A stretch of 64,000 nt of DNA from Pseudomonas sp. TMP9 (lineage in GTDB: Bacteria; Pseudomonadota; Gammaproteobacteria; Pseudomonadales; Pseudomonadaceae), in NCBI RefSeq assembly GCF_037943105.1, contig NZ_CP149803.1, positions 3,576,001 to 3,640,000 of the forward strand, given 5' to 3'. The notes below the pieces were generated by a model. The model was given only the letters and a program-made list of their open reading frames with translations, was not told where the DNA came from and made no database searches. Position numbers and translations under genes: made by a program. Below, piece after piece: positions 32,105-41,475 of the stretch (position 1 is its first letter; every line of letters starts with the position of its first letter).

Positions 32105-33712
32105 ATGCCAACGCTGCATTGGGTAGGGAAAGACAAGGTCAAGCACCACCACCGCGACGTGCCTTACCGCGTGCTGGTGGACGATTATCGCTATCAGGCG
32201 CCGGTCGGCAGCCCAGACAACAGCAGCGCCAACCGCATCATCCACGGCGACAACCTAGAAGCGCTGAAAAGCCTGCTGCCCGAGTTTGAGGGCAAGGTGA
32301 AGTGCATCTATATCGACCCGCCGTACAACACCGGCAATGAGAGCTGGGTGTACAACGACAACGTCAACGACCCGCGCATCAAAAAGTGGCTCGGGCAAGT
32401 GGTCGGTAAAGAAGGCGAAGACATGAGCCGCCACGATAAGTGGCTGTGCATGATGTATCCGCGTTTGAAGTTGCTGCATCGCTTGTTGGCGGAAGATGGT
32501 GCCATCTTCGTTTCCATCGATGACAACGAAGTGGCGACGCTGCGCTTGCTGATGGATGAAATATTCGGCCGCGCCAACTTTGTAACTACTGTCATCTGGC
32601 AGAAAGTTTTTTCCCCGAAGAATAGTGCGCGTCATTTCTCGGAAGATCATGACTTCGTGTTGGTGTATGCGAAAAAGGCTGAGCAATGGACGCCGCATCC
32701 TATGCCGCGTTCAGAAACTCAAAATGATCGATATAAAAATCCGGATCACGACGCAAGAGGTCCATGGACATCTGGTGATCTATCGGCAAGAAACTATTAC
32801 AGCCTTGGGACCTACGCCATTCAATGCCCGGGCGGTCGTGAAATATCCGGCCCGCCAAAAGGTACGTACTGGCGTTACGCTGAACAAAAGCTGAAGGAAA
32901 TGGATGCCGACAAGCGGATATGGTGGGGGCCTGATGGCAACGGTATGCCACGGCTCAAGCGCTTTCTCTCAGCAGTTAAACAGGGCGTAGTGCCACAAAC
33001 CCTTTGGCCCTACAGCGAAGTTGGCCATACCCAAGACGCAAAGAAAGAGCTGCTATCGATTATCGACTTTGAAAATTCTGAAGACGTTTTTATCACACCC
33101 AAGCCCAGTAGCTTGATTGAGCGCGTCTTACACCTAGCCTCCGATAAAGACTCCATCATCCTCGACTCCTTCGCCGGCTCCGGCACCACGGCTCATGCAG
33201 TACTAAAACTGAATGCCCAGGACGGCGGCCAGCGGCGTTTTATCCTGATCGAGGTAATGGACTACGCCGAAAGCCTGACCGCCGAGCGCGTGCGCCGGGT
33301 CATAAGCGGATATGGCGAGGGGGCCAAGGCGGTGGCCGGGCTGGGCGGCGGTTTTGTCTATCAGCACCTCGGCGAGCCGTTGTTTGATGCCGAGCAGCAA
33401 CTCAACCCCGCCGTGGCGCTACAGGCCGTGCGCGAATATATCGCCTGGCAAGAGTGCATCAGCCGCGCGGCGCTGGCAGCGCTGGACAATCCACGGCATC
33501 GCTACTGGTTGGGCGAGGCCAACGGTCAGCAGGTGTTCTTTTGCTACGAGCCGCAGCGCATCACTTGCCTCGATCTCGAGCTGCTCGCCGAACTGATTCA
33601 AAGCCCCGGCCCAACCCTGTTTTATGCCGACCAATTAGCGCTGGGCGAAGACTTTATGCGCCAGCACAAGCTGCGCTTTAAGAAAATCCCGCGTGACATT
33701 AGCCGCCTGTAA
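32105..33712 (+). CDS. mod: Type III restriction-modification methyltransferase (Mod)
   Basis: A 535-residue N6-adenine methyltransferase of the beta class: the catalytic motif DPPYNTG (residues 71-77) precedes the SAM-binding motif DSFAGSGTTAHAV (around 356). The start MPTLHWVGKDKVKHHHRDVPYRVL is typical of Type III Mod proteins. Residues between the motifs (~160-340) form the target-recognition region; this part of the gene is visibly more AT-rich than its flanks, suggesting exchange. Mod alone methylates one strand of an asymmetric site and is needed, with Res, for cleavage. The recognition sequence cannot be read from the protein. Confidence 0.94.
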   Translation: MPTLHWVGKDKVKHHHRDVPYRVLVDDYRYQAPVGSPDNSSANRIIHGDNLEALKSLLPEFEGKVKCIYIDPPYNTGNESWVYNDNVNDPRIKKWLGQVVGKEGEDMSRHDKWLCMMYPRLKLLHRLLAEDGAIFVSIDDNEVATLRLLMDEIFGRANFVTTVIWQKVFSPKNSARHFSEDHDFVLVYAKKAEQWTPHPMPRSETQNDRYKNPDHDARGPWTSGDLSARNYYSLGTYAIQCPGGREISGPPKGTYWRYAEQKLKEMDADKRIWWGPDGNGMPRLKRFLSAVKQGVVPQTLWPYSEVGHTQDAKKELLSIIDFENSEDVFITPKPSSLIERVLHLASDKDSIILDSFAGSGTTAHAVLKLNAQDGGQRRFILIEVMDYAESLTAERVRRVISGYGEGAKAVAGLGGGFVYQHLGEPLFDAEQQLNPAVALQAVREYIAWQECISRAALAALDNPRHRYWLGEANGQQVFFCYEPQRITCLDLELLAELIQSPGPTLFYADQLALGEDFMRQHKLRFKKIPRDISRL

Positions 33713-33725
33713 GGAACCACAATTC

Positions 33726-36320
33726 ATGGAACTGAATGCCTATCAAGGCCAGGTGCTCAGCGACTTGCGCCTGTATCTGCAACGCTGGCGGGCCTGCGAC
33801 GATGCCGTATTGGCCTACCGCGCTCACTGGGACGCTCAGGGCGCGCTGCAAATGCCCGGTTACCAAGCCGCCCGTCACGGTGCGCCGCAGGTGTGCGCCA
33901 AGGTGCCGACGGCCGGTGGCAAAACCTTTATTGGCCTGCACGCTATGGCCTGCATCTTCGAGCAACTGCAACGCCGGCAGGGCGATGCGCGGTTGTGCAT
34001 CTGGCTGGTGCCGTCGCTGTCGATCTTGCAGCAGGTACTCACGGCCCTGCGCAACCCCGAGCACCCTTATCGGCAAACCCTTAACCGGCTGTTCGAGGGC
34101 CGGGTCACGGTGCTGGACAAGAGTGAGCTGTTGGCCGGTGGCCAGTTCAGCCTCGACGAGGTACGCGATGGCTTGGTGCTGACGATACTCAGCTACGACA
34201 GCCTGCGCGCCACGAACAAAGAGAACCGCAAGCTGTACCAAGAAAACAGCGCGCTGGATGACTTCGCCGCACAGGCACTGGCGCTCGCCGAAGGCACCGA
34301 CCCGGCCTCGCTGGTGGCGGCCATGGCCGGGCTGAATCCGCTGGTGATAGTCGATGAGAGCCACAACGTCACCAGCGGCTTGTCGCAGGAAATGCTCTGC
34401 AACCTGAACCCGGCTTTCGTTCTAGAGCTGACCGCTACGCCGCGTGCCGGGGCCAATATCATCAGCTTCGTGGATGCCATGGCGCTGCGTGATCAGCACA
34501 TGGTCAAACTGCCGGTGATCGTGCGTAACCTGCCGGACCAAGACGCGGTGCTTAGCCACGCCATCGACCTGCGCGCCCGCCTGGAGGCCGAGGCCAATGC
34601 CGAACTAGCCCAAGGTGGCTGCCGCATACGGCCGATCGTGCTGGTGCAGGCCGAGAGCAAAAGCAAAGAGGGCGCGCGCAGTTTCGAGCGAGCCAAAGCT
34701 GACCTGCTGGAGCGCGGCATTCCAGCCGAATGGATCAAGCTGAAAACCGCCGAGCATGATGAACTCAAAGGCATCGACTTGTTGGCAGCCGATTGCCCGG
34801 TGCGCTTTATCATCACCGTCAATGCGCTCAAGGAAGGCTGGGATTGCCCCTTCGCCTATATTCTAGCGACGCTGGCCGACCGCTCGGCACCGGTGGATGT
34901 CGAGCAGATTCTCGGCCGCATTCTGCGCCAACCCTATGTGCGTAAACATGGGCAAGAGCCGCTGAACATGAGCTATGTACTGACCGCCTCCAGCGTATTC
35001 AGCGCGACCTTGGCAAGCATCGTTGCCGGACTCAATCGTGCGGGCTTTAGCCGGCGCGATTTCCGCACCCCCGACGAGCTGATAGCGCCCGCTAGCCCTG
35101 GGTTAGCGCCACCGAGCGGCGTCACTCAGGCGGATTTGCCACTGTTCAATCCGCCCCAAGGCCATTCGCCAGTTGCTGCGGCCATCTCGCTGCACAGCAG
35201 CGCAGCCGAGCCGACAGCGGTGGAGGCCACCTTGGCCTTTGCCCTGCAAGCCAATGCCGAACTGGAGCAGGCCAGTACGGCACTGCAAGGTCGTTACCAA
35301 GCACAGGAAGTCAGAGCCGCCATGGATGTGTGCCCCGTTAGAGCGCAGTTTGCCGATGAACTGGCGCGCCTGCGCTTACCGCAATTCTTCCAGGCGGCGC
35401 CCGCCAACCTACTGTTCGGCAGCGAAGATGGTCAGGTTTTTCTCGAGAAAGAGGCCTTGCTGGCGGGCTTCCAGATCGCCGACTGCGACGTCAATAACTT
35501 CGCCCTGGCACCCACCAGCGGTGATCTGGTCAAACTTGATCTGCTGCGTATCGGTGAAACCGGCGGTGATTACGAGCCAACTCGCATCCGCCTGAAAGAG
35601 CCGGAAATCCGCAAGTTGCGCGACTACCTGAGCAACCTCGACGGTGACGCCAAACGCCGGCAGTTGAGCGGCTTGGTAAACAACTGGCTGGGCAAAATGC
35701 CGCCACTGGCCGACAGCGACCTACGCGCTTACATCGACAAACTGCTGGCGCGCCTAAGCCCCGCCGAGCTGGATCAGGTGGTCGAACAACAGCACGCCTA
35801 TGTGGAGAGCATCCGCCAACGGGTACGCCAGGAAATGCAGCGGTTTGCCCGTCAGCGTTTCCGCGATGGTTTGGGCTTGGGCAAGATTGAGCTGCGTGCC
35901 AGCTTTGCACTGCCCACTGAAATCAGCCCAAGGCAAAAAGCTGCCTACGCTGCCGACAACAGCCTCTATCAACGGGAAGAGCGCGGTAACGGCTTGGAAG
36001 AGCGGATGAGCGACTTCCTCGCCGATTGCGCCAATGTGCGTTGGTGGCACCGCAACCAGAGCGGCAAGGGTTTTGCTCTTAATGGGGCGATCAAGCACTA
36101 CCCGGACTTCATACTGTGCCTGCAATCGGGGGTGATCGTGCTGCTGGAAACCAAGGGTGGTGACCGCGATAACTCTGACAGCGCTGCGAAAATAGAACTT
36201 GGCCAACAATGGGAAGCGGCGGCAGGGCGCAACTATCGTTATCGCATGGTCTTTGAGACAACCCCGCCGTCAGGTGCGCTGAGCTGGGCACAAGCCTGTG
36301 AGTTACTGCGTAACCTGTAA
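33726..36320 (+). CDS. res: Type III restriction enzyme (Res), helicase-nuclease subunit
   Basis: An 864-residue subunit with superfamily 2 ATPase motifs, CAKVPTAGGKTFIGLHAM (Walker A, 61-67) and VIVDESHNVTSGL (DESH, 210-213), then VNALKEGWDCPFAYILATL and QILGRILRQP (motif VI). The C-terminal PD-(D/E)XK nuclease is visible as Pro793-Asp794 in HYPDFIL and Glu808-x-Lys810 in LLETKGGD. The ATG at 33726 has TAAGGA upstream; the earlier in-frame GTG at 33693 lies inside mod. The reading frame is intact, so the system looks functional. It follows mod by 13 bases. Confidence 0.93.
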   Translation: MELNAYQGQVLSDLRLYLQRWRACDDAVLAYRAHWDAQGALQMPGYQAARHGAPQVCAKVPTAGGKTFIGLHAMACIFEQLQRRQGDARLCIWLVPSLSILQQVLTALRNPEHPYRQTLNRLFEGRVTVLDKSELLAGGQFSLDEVRDGLVLTILSYDSLRATNKENRKLYQENSALDDFAAQALALAEGTDPASLVAAMAGLNPLVIVDESHNVTSGLSQEMLCNLNPAFVLELTATPRAGANIISFVDAMALRDQHMVKLPVIVRNLPDQDAVLSHAIDLRARLEAEANAELAQGGCRIRPIVLVQAESKSKEGARSFERAKADLLERGIPAEWIKLKTAEHDELKGIDLLAADCPVRFIITVNALKEGWDCPFAYILATLADRSAPVDVEQILGRILRQPYVRKHGQEPLNMSYVLTASSVFSATLASIVAGLNRAGFSRRDFRTPDELIAPASPGLAPPSGVTQADLPLFNPPQGHSPVAAAISLHSSAAEPTAVEATLAFALQANAELEQASTALQGRYQAQEVRAAMDVCPVRAQFADELARLRLPQFFQAAPANLLFGSEDGQVFLEKEALLAGFQIADCDVNNFALAPTSGDLVKLDLLRIGETGGDYEPTRIRLKEPEIRKLRDYLSNLDGDAKRRQLSGLVNNWLGKMPPLADSDLRAYIDKLLARLSPAELDQVVEQQHAYVESIRQRVRQEMQRFARQRFRDGLGLGKIELRASFALPTEISPRQKAAYAADNSLYQREERGNGLEERMSDFLADCANVRWWHRNQSGKGFALNGAIKHYPDFILCLQSGVIVLLETKGGDRDNSDSAAKIELGQQWEAAAGRNYRYRMVFETTPPSGALSWAQACELLRNL

Positions 36321-36420
36321 CTCAATAACGTTCAAGGCTAAGCCCTGTGCGCCTCTGATCGGCAGGGCGCGGCATAGTTCTTGCGTTGTTTGGGTGGTCT
36401 AAATTGTTGCGGTTGCCCCG

Positions 36421-37413
36421 ATGTTGCATGCCCACCTGACCACCCTGCATGTGGTTTCACAGATTCTCGAAATCTTTGCCGCACAGCCCGAGCTGACCGA
36501 GCCTTTGCTGGCGGGCAGCGGCATTACCGTGGCTGATTTGGCCTGCGCGGACACGCGCATCACCCGTACCCAAGAGTTGCAGGTGTGCGCCAATGCGCTG
36601 CGGTTACGCAGTGACTTGGGTCTTGAGTTAGGCCGGCGCATGCATGTGTCGGCCTATGGCATGGTCGGTTACGCGGCGCTGTCGAGTGCCACCTTTGGTG
36701 ACGCTTGGCAGCTGATGCTGCACTACCCGGCGCTGCTCGGGACTTACTTTAAGCTGGCAATGCACCTCGAAGGTGAGCTGGCCTGGGTCTGCGCCAGCGA
36801 CTACCAGCACAGCCCGGAGTTGCAGGTGTTCAACCTGGAAATGTGTTTGGCCTCGCTCAAACTGATCAGTGATGATTTGCTCGGTCAGCCTCTGCCGCTC
36901 AGCGCCGCGCAGTTTCGCTATGCCGAACCTGCTTACAGCGCCCGTTACCCGCATAACTTTGCCTGCCCGCTGCAATTTAACGCGGCGCGTAATGCGTTCG
37001 CCTTCCCCGCCAGCTGGTTGCAACGGCCGCTGCCGTTGGCTGATGCGGTGACCCACCGCGAGATGCTGGCGCGCTGCCGCAAGCAAAACAGTGAGTTCAA
37101 TACCCGGCAGGCTTGGCTTGGCCGCGTACGCCAGTTATTGGCTGAACAACTGACCGCGCCGCCCGGCGTGGAGCAACTGGCGCAGCAGATGCACTGCTCC
37201 CCGCGCACGCTGCGCCGCCACCTGCAGGCATTGGGTACGCATTATCAGGAATTGCTCGATGAGCTACGTTTTGAGCGGGCGAAAACCCTGCTGGGCGAAG
37301 CCGACTGGCCGATCTGCCGGATTGCTGAGCACTTAGGCTTTAGCGAAACGGCGAGCTTTCGCCATGCTTTTCAGCGCTGGAGCGGTGTGCCGCCAAGCCG
37401 CTTTCGCGCGTAG
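36421..37413 (+). CDS. AraC-family transcriptional regulator
   Basis: A 330-residue regulator with the PF12625-type N-terminal domain (HVVSQILEIFAAQPELTEPLL, GLELGRRMHVSAYGMVGYAAL) and a C-terminal AraC double HTH (VEQLAQQMHCSPRTLRRHLQ, ICRIAEHLGFSETASFRHAF, RWSGVPPSRFR). This subgroup includes regulators of quorum, amino acid and alkane metabolism; the ligand is not predictable. No target gene is obvious: upstream is the R-M island and downstream genes converge. The gap after the gene holds REP-like palindromes. It may be a gene of the ancestral locus bordering the island. Confidence 0.9.
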   Translation: MLHAHLTTLHVVSQILEIFAAQPELTEPLLAGSGITVADLACADTRITRTQELQVCANALRLRSDLGLELGRRMHVSAYGMVGYAALSSATFGDAWQLMLHYPALLGTYFKLAMHLEGELAWVCASDYQHSPELQVFNLEMCLASLKLISDDLLGQPLPLSAAQFRYAEPAYSARYPHNFACPLQFNAARNAFAFPASWLQRPLPLADAVTHREMLARCRKQNSEFNTRQAWLGRVRQLLAEQLTAPPGVEQLAQQMHCSPRTLRRHLQALGTHYQELLDELRFERAKTLLGEADWPICRIAEHLGFSETASFRHAFQRWSGVPPSRFRA

Positions 37414-37453
37414 GGCAATCAGAGATTTTCGCCCGCACCGCTCGCTGAATAAC

Positions 37454-37538
37454 GGTGGATGAACACAGCGTCATCCACCCTACAAAACGGCACCAATACG
37501 GCGATTCGGCTTAACCCCGATGAATGACGCATGCGTCA
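37454..37538. repeat. REP-like palindromic repeats (TCATCCACCCTAC type)
   Basis: GGTGGATGA and TCATCCACC pair at 37454-37479, followed by CTAC. A perfect 14-base palindrome TGACGCATGCGTCA lies at 37525-37538. The same GCGTCATCCACCCTAC word recurs at 45344-45359, marking a dispersed family distinct from the GTAGCCCGGAT elements. Confidence 0.7.
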
Positions 37539-37553
37539 TCCACTGGGCTGGCG

Positions 37554-39590
37554 TCACTCTTCAGGGCGTACGTTGCGGTACATCTGCAGACGTGAGGCTT
37601 CGTGCAGGCCGCGACTCAGCCCATACAGCCGCTGAAATTCTTGCGGATGAGCAGCGGCCACGTCGTCCCGCGGCGTGGCCGAATGCAGGTCATGCAGGGT
37701 CGGCGATGCGCCGTCGTGTTGCATTTGCAAAAGGAAGTCGCGGGTCACCGCACCAATCACCGGGAAGCTGCCTTCTTGCAGCACCAGCGGCACTGCCCGC
37801 TCGCCTTCTGGCGCCGGCAGTTGGATGTCGCGTCCCAGACCACCGTTGGTGAACGCCAAGCCCAGCATGCCTGCCATGGTCGGCATTAAATCAGCCAGCC
37901 CTACAGCTTCGTCAAACTCGCGGGGCGGCAGCCACTTGGGTGCGTGAATCAACAGCGGCACGTTGTTGCTTTCCAGCCCCAATTGCTCGAAGGCTGGCGC
38001 CATGTGCGGGATCTGGCTGATGCGGGTGTTGTGGTCGCCGAAGAACACAAAAATGCTGTTGTCGTAGAAGCCCTGCTCTTTGGCCAGGTCCATCAAGCGA
38101 CCTATGTTGAAGTCGAGTAAACGCACCGCGTTGTACTGTTCAACACTGCGCGAGCCGGCTTGCTGCACCTGCTCCAGCGTCAAATCGAGGGGCTCAAAGC
38201 CATCGTTGTCGGTGGGGATGGTGAATGGGCGATGGTTACCCGAGGTTTGCAAGTAAGCAAAGAAGGGCTTGTCCTTGGGCAATGCGCCGAGGATGCGGCT
38301 GCTCTCTTTAAAGAAGTCGAGGTCGGAGATGCCCCATACATCCACCTGCGGCGATTGCCAATGGCGCTCTTCATAGAGTTGCACATCGTCGATGCTTTGG
38401 CGGATCAGCCCGTTGATGTTGGCCCAGCCGGCGTTACCGCCGATCATGTAGAACTTCTCGTAACCCTTAAGGTTGTTGATTAGGGTGTGCTGACGGGCGA
38501 TCAGCGGGTTACGCGTGGCCGTCTCCTGACGCGATACATCAGGTATGCCGGTGATGCTCGCCCACACCGTTTTGGCGGTGCCCGTGACGGGTACGTAGAA
38601 GTGACGGAAGAACCAGCTCTCCTTGGCTAAGCGATCCAAGTTGGGCGTTGGGTTAAGCGGATTGCCGTAGGCCCCCACAGCGCTGGTGCCGAGAGACTCC
38701 AGCATGACAAACACAATATTGGGTGGCCGCTCAGCTGTGATGCGGTGCGCTTGCGGCGCTTGCTCACGGAAGAAGTTCAGCGCTTCACGGTCGCGCTGGG
38801 TCACGCCCAAGTAATCAGCTACCGCCTCGTAGTGCTCGCGAGTGGCGGCTTCATCGTAAGCGCTGGGCTCAAGTTTTAGGGTGTCAAACAAGAACAGCGC
38901 TGGGTTGAGGCCCACGGCTGCGACTTGGCTGTTGCCACTGTAAAAAGCATCACTCCAGCGCAGCGGTACCGGGTTCTCTAGGTTCAGTGCGGCCGCACGA
39001 CCGAGCAGGCCGAATACCACCAACACGCCGACCAGCGCCGCGCCACCCAGTGCCGGCAACACGCCGACCGGATGCGTCAGCGGGCGATCCAGGGTGGCGC
39101 GCTCCAAACGCAGCAGGGCATACAGCCACAGCGCCACGCCGGTAAACCAAGCCAGGGTGATCCATATAACGGGGTAGGTCTGCCACAGCATGCCGGCAGA
39201 CGTTTGCGCATCACCGGCAAACCGCAGCACGGTGGCATTCAGGCGCACACCGAGGTAGGCGTAATGGCCAAAATCGACGATGTACAGCAGGCCTAATCCG
39301 GCAATGGCCAACCCAAGGTAGCCACGCAGCAGCCAGCGAAACGGGCGAAACCGCGTCAGCCGTAATTTCGGCAGAGCCAGCAGCAAGCCAACCGGCAACA
39401 TCAGCAACAGCGCGAGGCGCAGGTCGAATCGCAAGCCAATGCCGAGGGTGCGCAGCACATCTGAATCAGTGACATCCTGCAGCCCAGAGAAGCCCAACAA
39501 AAACAACCCGCGCAGGCCGGCGAACAGGGCAAAGAGTAAGACGGTGAGGCCGACGAGGTAATGCAGACGGCGCGATCTCAGCCAACTCAT
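37554..39590 (-). CDS. LTA synthase-family sulfatase-like membrane phospho-transferase
   Basis: A 678-residue protein with about five N-terminal membrane helices and a periplasmic alkaline phosphatase/sulfatase-fold domain (PPNIVFVMLESLGTSAVGAYG; the likely nucleophile region is VTGTAKTVWASITG; metal ligands are in SGNHRPF and FFGDHNTR). LtaS/OpgB/EptA-like enzymes transfer phospho-groups to envelope polymers or lipids. Its exact donor and acceptor are unknown. It is the last gene of four overlapping genes (ATGA with the upstream membrane protein), so a shared envelope task is likely. Confidence 0.88.
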   Translation of the reverse strand: MSWLRSRRLHYLVGLTVLLFALFAGLRGLFLLGFSGLQDVTDSDVLRTLGIGLRFDLRLALLLMLPVGLLLALPKLRLTRFRPFRWLLRGYLGLAIAGLGLLYIVDFGHYAYLGVRLNATVLRFAGDAQTSAGMLWQTYPVIWITLAWFTGVALWLYALLRLERATLDRPLTHPVGVLPALGGAALVGVLVVFGLLGRAAALNLENPVPLRWSDAFYSGNSQVAAVGLNPALFLFDTLKLEPSAYDEAATREHYEAVADYLGVTQRDREALNFFREQAPQAHRITAERPPNIVFVMLESLGTSAVGAYGNPLNPTPNLDRLAKESWFFRHFYVPVTGTAKTVWASITGIPDVSRQETATRNPLIARQHTLINNLKGYEKFYMIGGNAGWANINGLIRQSIDDVQLYEERHWQSPQVDVWGISDLDFFKESSRILGALPKDKPFFAYLQTSGNHRPFTIPTDNDGFEPLDLTLEQVQQAGSRSVEQYNAVRLLDFNIGRLMDLAKEQGFYDNSIFVFFGDHNTRISQIPHMAPAFEQLGLESNNVPLLIHAPKWLPPREFDEAVGLADLMPTMAGMLGLAFTNGGLGRDIQLPAPEGERAVPLVLQEGSFPVIGAVTRDFLLQMQHDGASPTLHDLHSATPRDDVAAAHPQEFQRLYGLSRGLHEASRLQMYRNVRPEE

Positions 39591-40198
39591 GCGCGGCTCC
39601 TCGCGTCAACCAACAAGGGGCGCCGACGCCGCGCCTGCAGCCAACGCAGGCCGGCAGCCACCAGTGCGCCGAGGCTGTAAAGGGCGAGGTAAGGGTCTAT
39701 CAAGTAATCCCAGTAGTTTTCTGACGCATTGAGCCGCAGGGCAAACGCCAAGGTGGCCAGTACCAGCGCCAATGCACTGAACCAGCTGCGCAACACAATC
39801 AGGATTACGCACAGCAGGCCGATGACCAGCAGCATCGAGCGCGGCTCAAAGCCAAGCTGGTAGGGGTCGCTGTAACTGAGGCCCAGCGCCGCGGGGTAGA
39901 GCAACATCGCCAAGGCAGCAAACAGCCCCAGCCCGAGCAAACGGCCTTGAGTGGCAAGCGCTGGGAGGCCGAAGCGGCTGAACGCCACCCAGCTCAGCAG
40001 CACCAGGCTGCTAATGGACAGGTCACCCATGTAGGTGCGCAGTTGCAGGGCCAAGCTCATGCCTTGCAACGGCACCAGACTTAGCAACAGGCACAGCAGC
40101 AACTTGGCACTTTGCAGCCGCATGCCAGTGCCAAAACGTGCCAGCAGCAAGAAGGCCAGCAGGCCAAAGGCTATGTGCGCCAACCAGAAATCGGTCAT
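39587..40198 (-). CDS. Integral membrane protein of the envelope operon
   Basis: A 203-residue protein with about six hydrophobic segments (FWLAHIAFGLLAFLLLARF, LLLCLLLSLVPLQGMSLAL, LLVIGLLCVILIVLRSWF and others) and a basic C-terminus (RWLQARRRRPLLVDARSRA). ATG 40198 overlaps the upstream sialidase-like gene (ATGA), and its TGA overlaps the sulfatase gene (ATGA). I recognise no family. Its invariable coupling to both neighbours here suggests it is a membrane partner of the LTA synthase-like enzyme. Confidence 0.85.
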   Translation of the reverse strand: MTDFWLAHIAFGLLAFLLLARFGTGMRLQSAKLLLCLLLSLVPLQGMSLALQLRTYMGDLSISSLVLLSWVAFSRFGLPALATQGRLLGLGLFAALAMLLYPAALGLSYSDPYQLGFEPRSMLLVIGLLCVILIVLRSWFSALALVLATLAFALRLNASENYWDYLIDPYLALYSLGALVAAGLRWLQARRRRPLLVDARSRA

Positions 40199-41475
40199 GG
40201 ACGACGCTCCGCGAGCCACGCTTCATTGAAGGTTAGGTGTTTGATAAACATGTCGTTCCACGAGTAGACCAGGTGGTAGTTACCATCCGCGTCGCGGCTG
40301 AAATAGGGGTATTCGTAATCGAAGTCGCAGCCATTGGTGGTGCACATCCGCGCCGTGACCCGCTCAAGGAATAGCGACTCGTGCTCGGCAAACCGATCAC
40401 CGCCACTGGCGCGGAATTTCTCGCGAATAACAGCGGGGAAATCCGCTTGTGGGATGGGCTCGCCCCAAGGGTTGGGGCTCTCATCCAAGTCACCCAAAGT
40501 GCGCCAGTTATCCAGGTTACTGTCGGTGGTGTAGAGGGTCAGCCGGAAGCGTCCGTCCTCAAGATCATTCATCGCCACCAGCAAGCTGCCGTCTGGGCGG
40601 CCCACTGCCGACACCGATGAGTTAGGGTTGCTTGGCTCCAACGGCTGCGGTTGGCTCCACGTTCGCCCGTTGTCCTCGGTGCGACTGGCCAATACCCGAT
40701 GATGGGTCTCCCCGGCATACCGCAGCAACGCCACGGCGCGGTGCTCGTCCAGCGGCACCACGCTTGGCTGCAGCGAATAGCGGGCCTTACCAATGCGGTA
40801 TTTGCCTTGCACCTGACCGTTTTTACTCAGGTGCAGGTACTCCGGAAATTTGCCAAGAAACTCGTGATACACCGGCAGGCCGATGCTGCCGTCGGCATGA
40901 AACACCGGCGCGCCGCGCACCAACGTACTGATATTGAGAAAAGGACTGGTGACCAGTTGCCATGGCGCTGACCAGGTTTCGCCCAAGTCATCAGAAACCA
41001 TGGCGTTGACCGCGCTGCCGGCCCAGCCGCCAATCGATACCGAGACATAAAACAGCCAGAGGCGGTTGTCTGGAGCCAGGCTAATAACCGGGTTACCCAG
41101 TTTACGGATGCGCTTACCCACCGCGCGCTCTGTGCCTTTGCGGGTGGCTAAAACGCGCTCCGCACCCCACTGGCCTTTAGCGGCGTCAAAGCGTGCAGCG
41201 CGAATCTGCACATCGGCGGAGCCCTCACGGGTACCGGCGAACCAGACGGCCATTTGATTACCACCGGTGAGGCCAGTGATGGATGCAGAATGAACAAAGT
41301 CTTGCATATTGGAGGATGCAAAACGGGCAGCAAATAGCGGTTCTGTGGCGGCTAGCGGGGGGCTTGTTAGCGGCACAAATGCAGCTAATGGTTGCGGCGG
41401 CGCGCTGTACCAAGCGAAGGCAAATACCACCGCTGCAGCGCTAAGTAATGCAGGAACTGCGCGCGCCTTGATCAT
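40195..41475 (-). CDS. Exo-alpha-sialidase/BNR-repeat domain protein
   Basis: A 426-residue beta-propeller protein with an N-terminal hydrophobic signal/anchor (VPALLSAAAVVFAFAWYSAP) and two recognisable Asp-boxes (VSDDLGETWS and TEDNGRTWS), as in the PF13088 sialidase superfamily. An early conserved arginine-like site appears in FAGTREGSADVQIRAARFD. It should face the periplasm. True sialic acid cleavage is not implied; bacterial members act on various glycans. Overlaps the PepSY-type gene upstream and the membrane protein downstream, both as ATGA. Confidence 0.87.
   Translation of the reverse strand: MIKARAVPALLSAAAVVFAFAWYSAPPQPLAAFVPLTSPPLAATEPLFAARFASSNMQDFVHSASITGLTGGNQMAVWFAGTREGSADVQIRAARFDAAKGQWGAERVLATRKGTERAVGKRIRKLGNPVISLAPDNRLWLFYVSVSIGGWAGSAVNAMVSDDLGETWSAPWQLVTSPFLNISTLVRGAPVFHADGSIGLPVYHEFLGKFPEYLHLSKNGQVQGKYRIGKARYSLQPSVVPLDEHRAVALLRYAGETHHRVLASRTEDNGRTWSQPQPLEPSNPNSSVSAVGRPDGSLLVAMNDLEDGRFRLTLYTTDSNLDNWRTLGDLDESPNPWGEPIPQADFPAVIREKFRASGGDRFAEHESLFLERVTARMCTTNGCDFDYEYPYFSRDADGNYHLVYSWNDMFIKHLTFNEAWLAERRP

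Noticed and set aside
35530..35910. 126-codon antisense frame in res
   Set aside because: No homology recognised and fully inside a well-supported gene.
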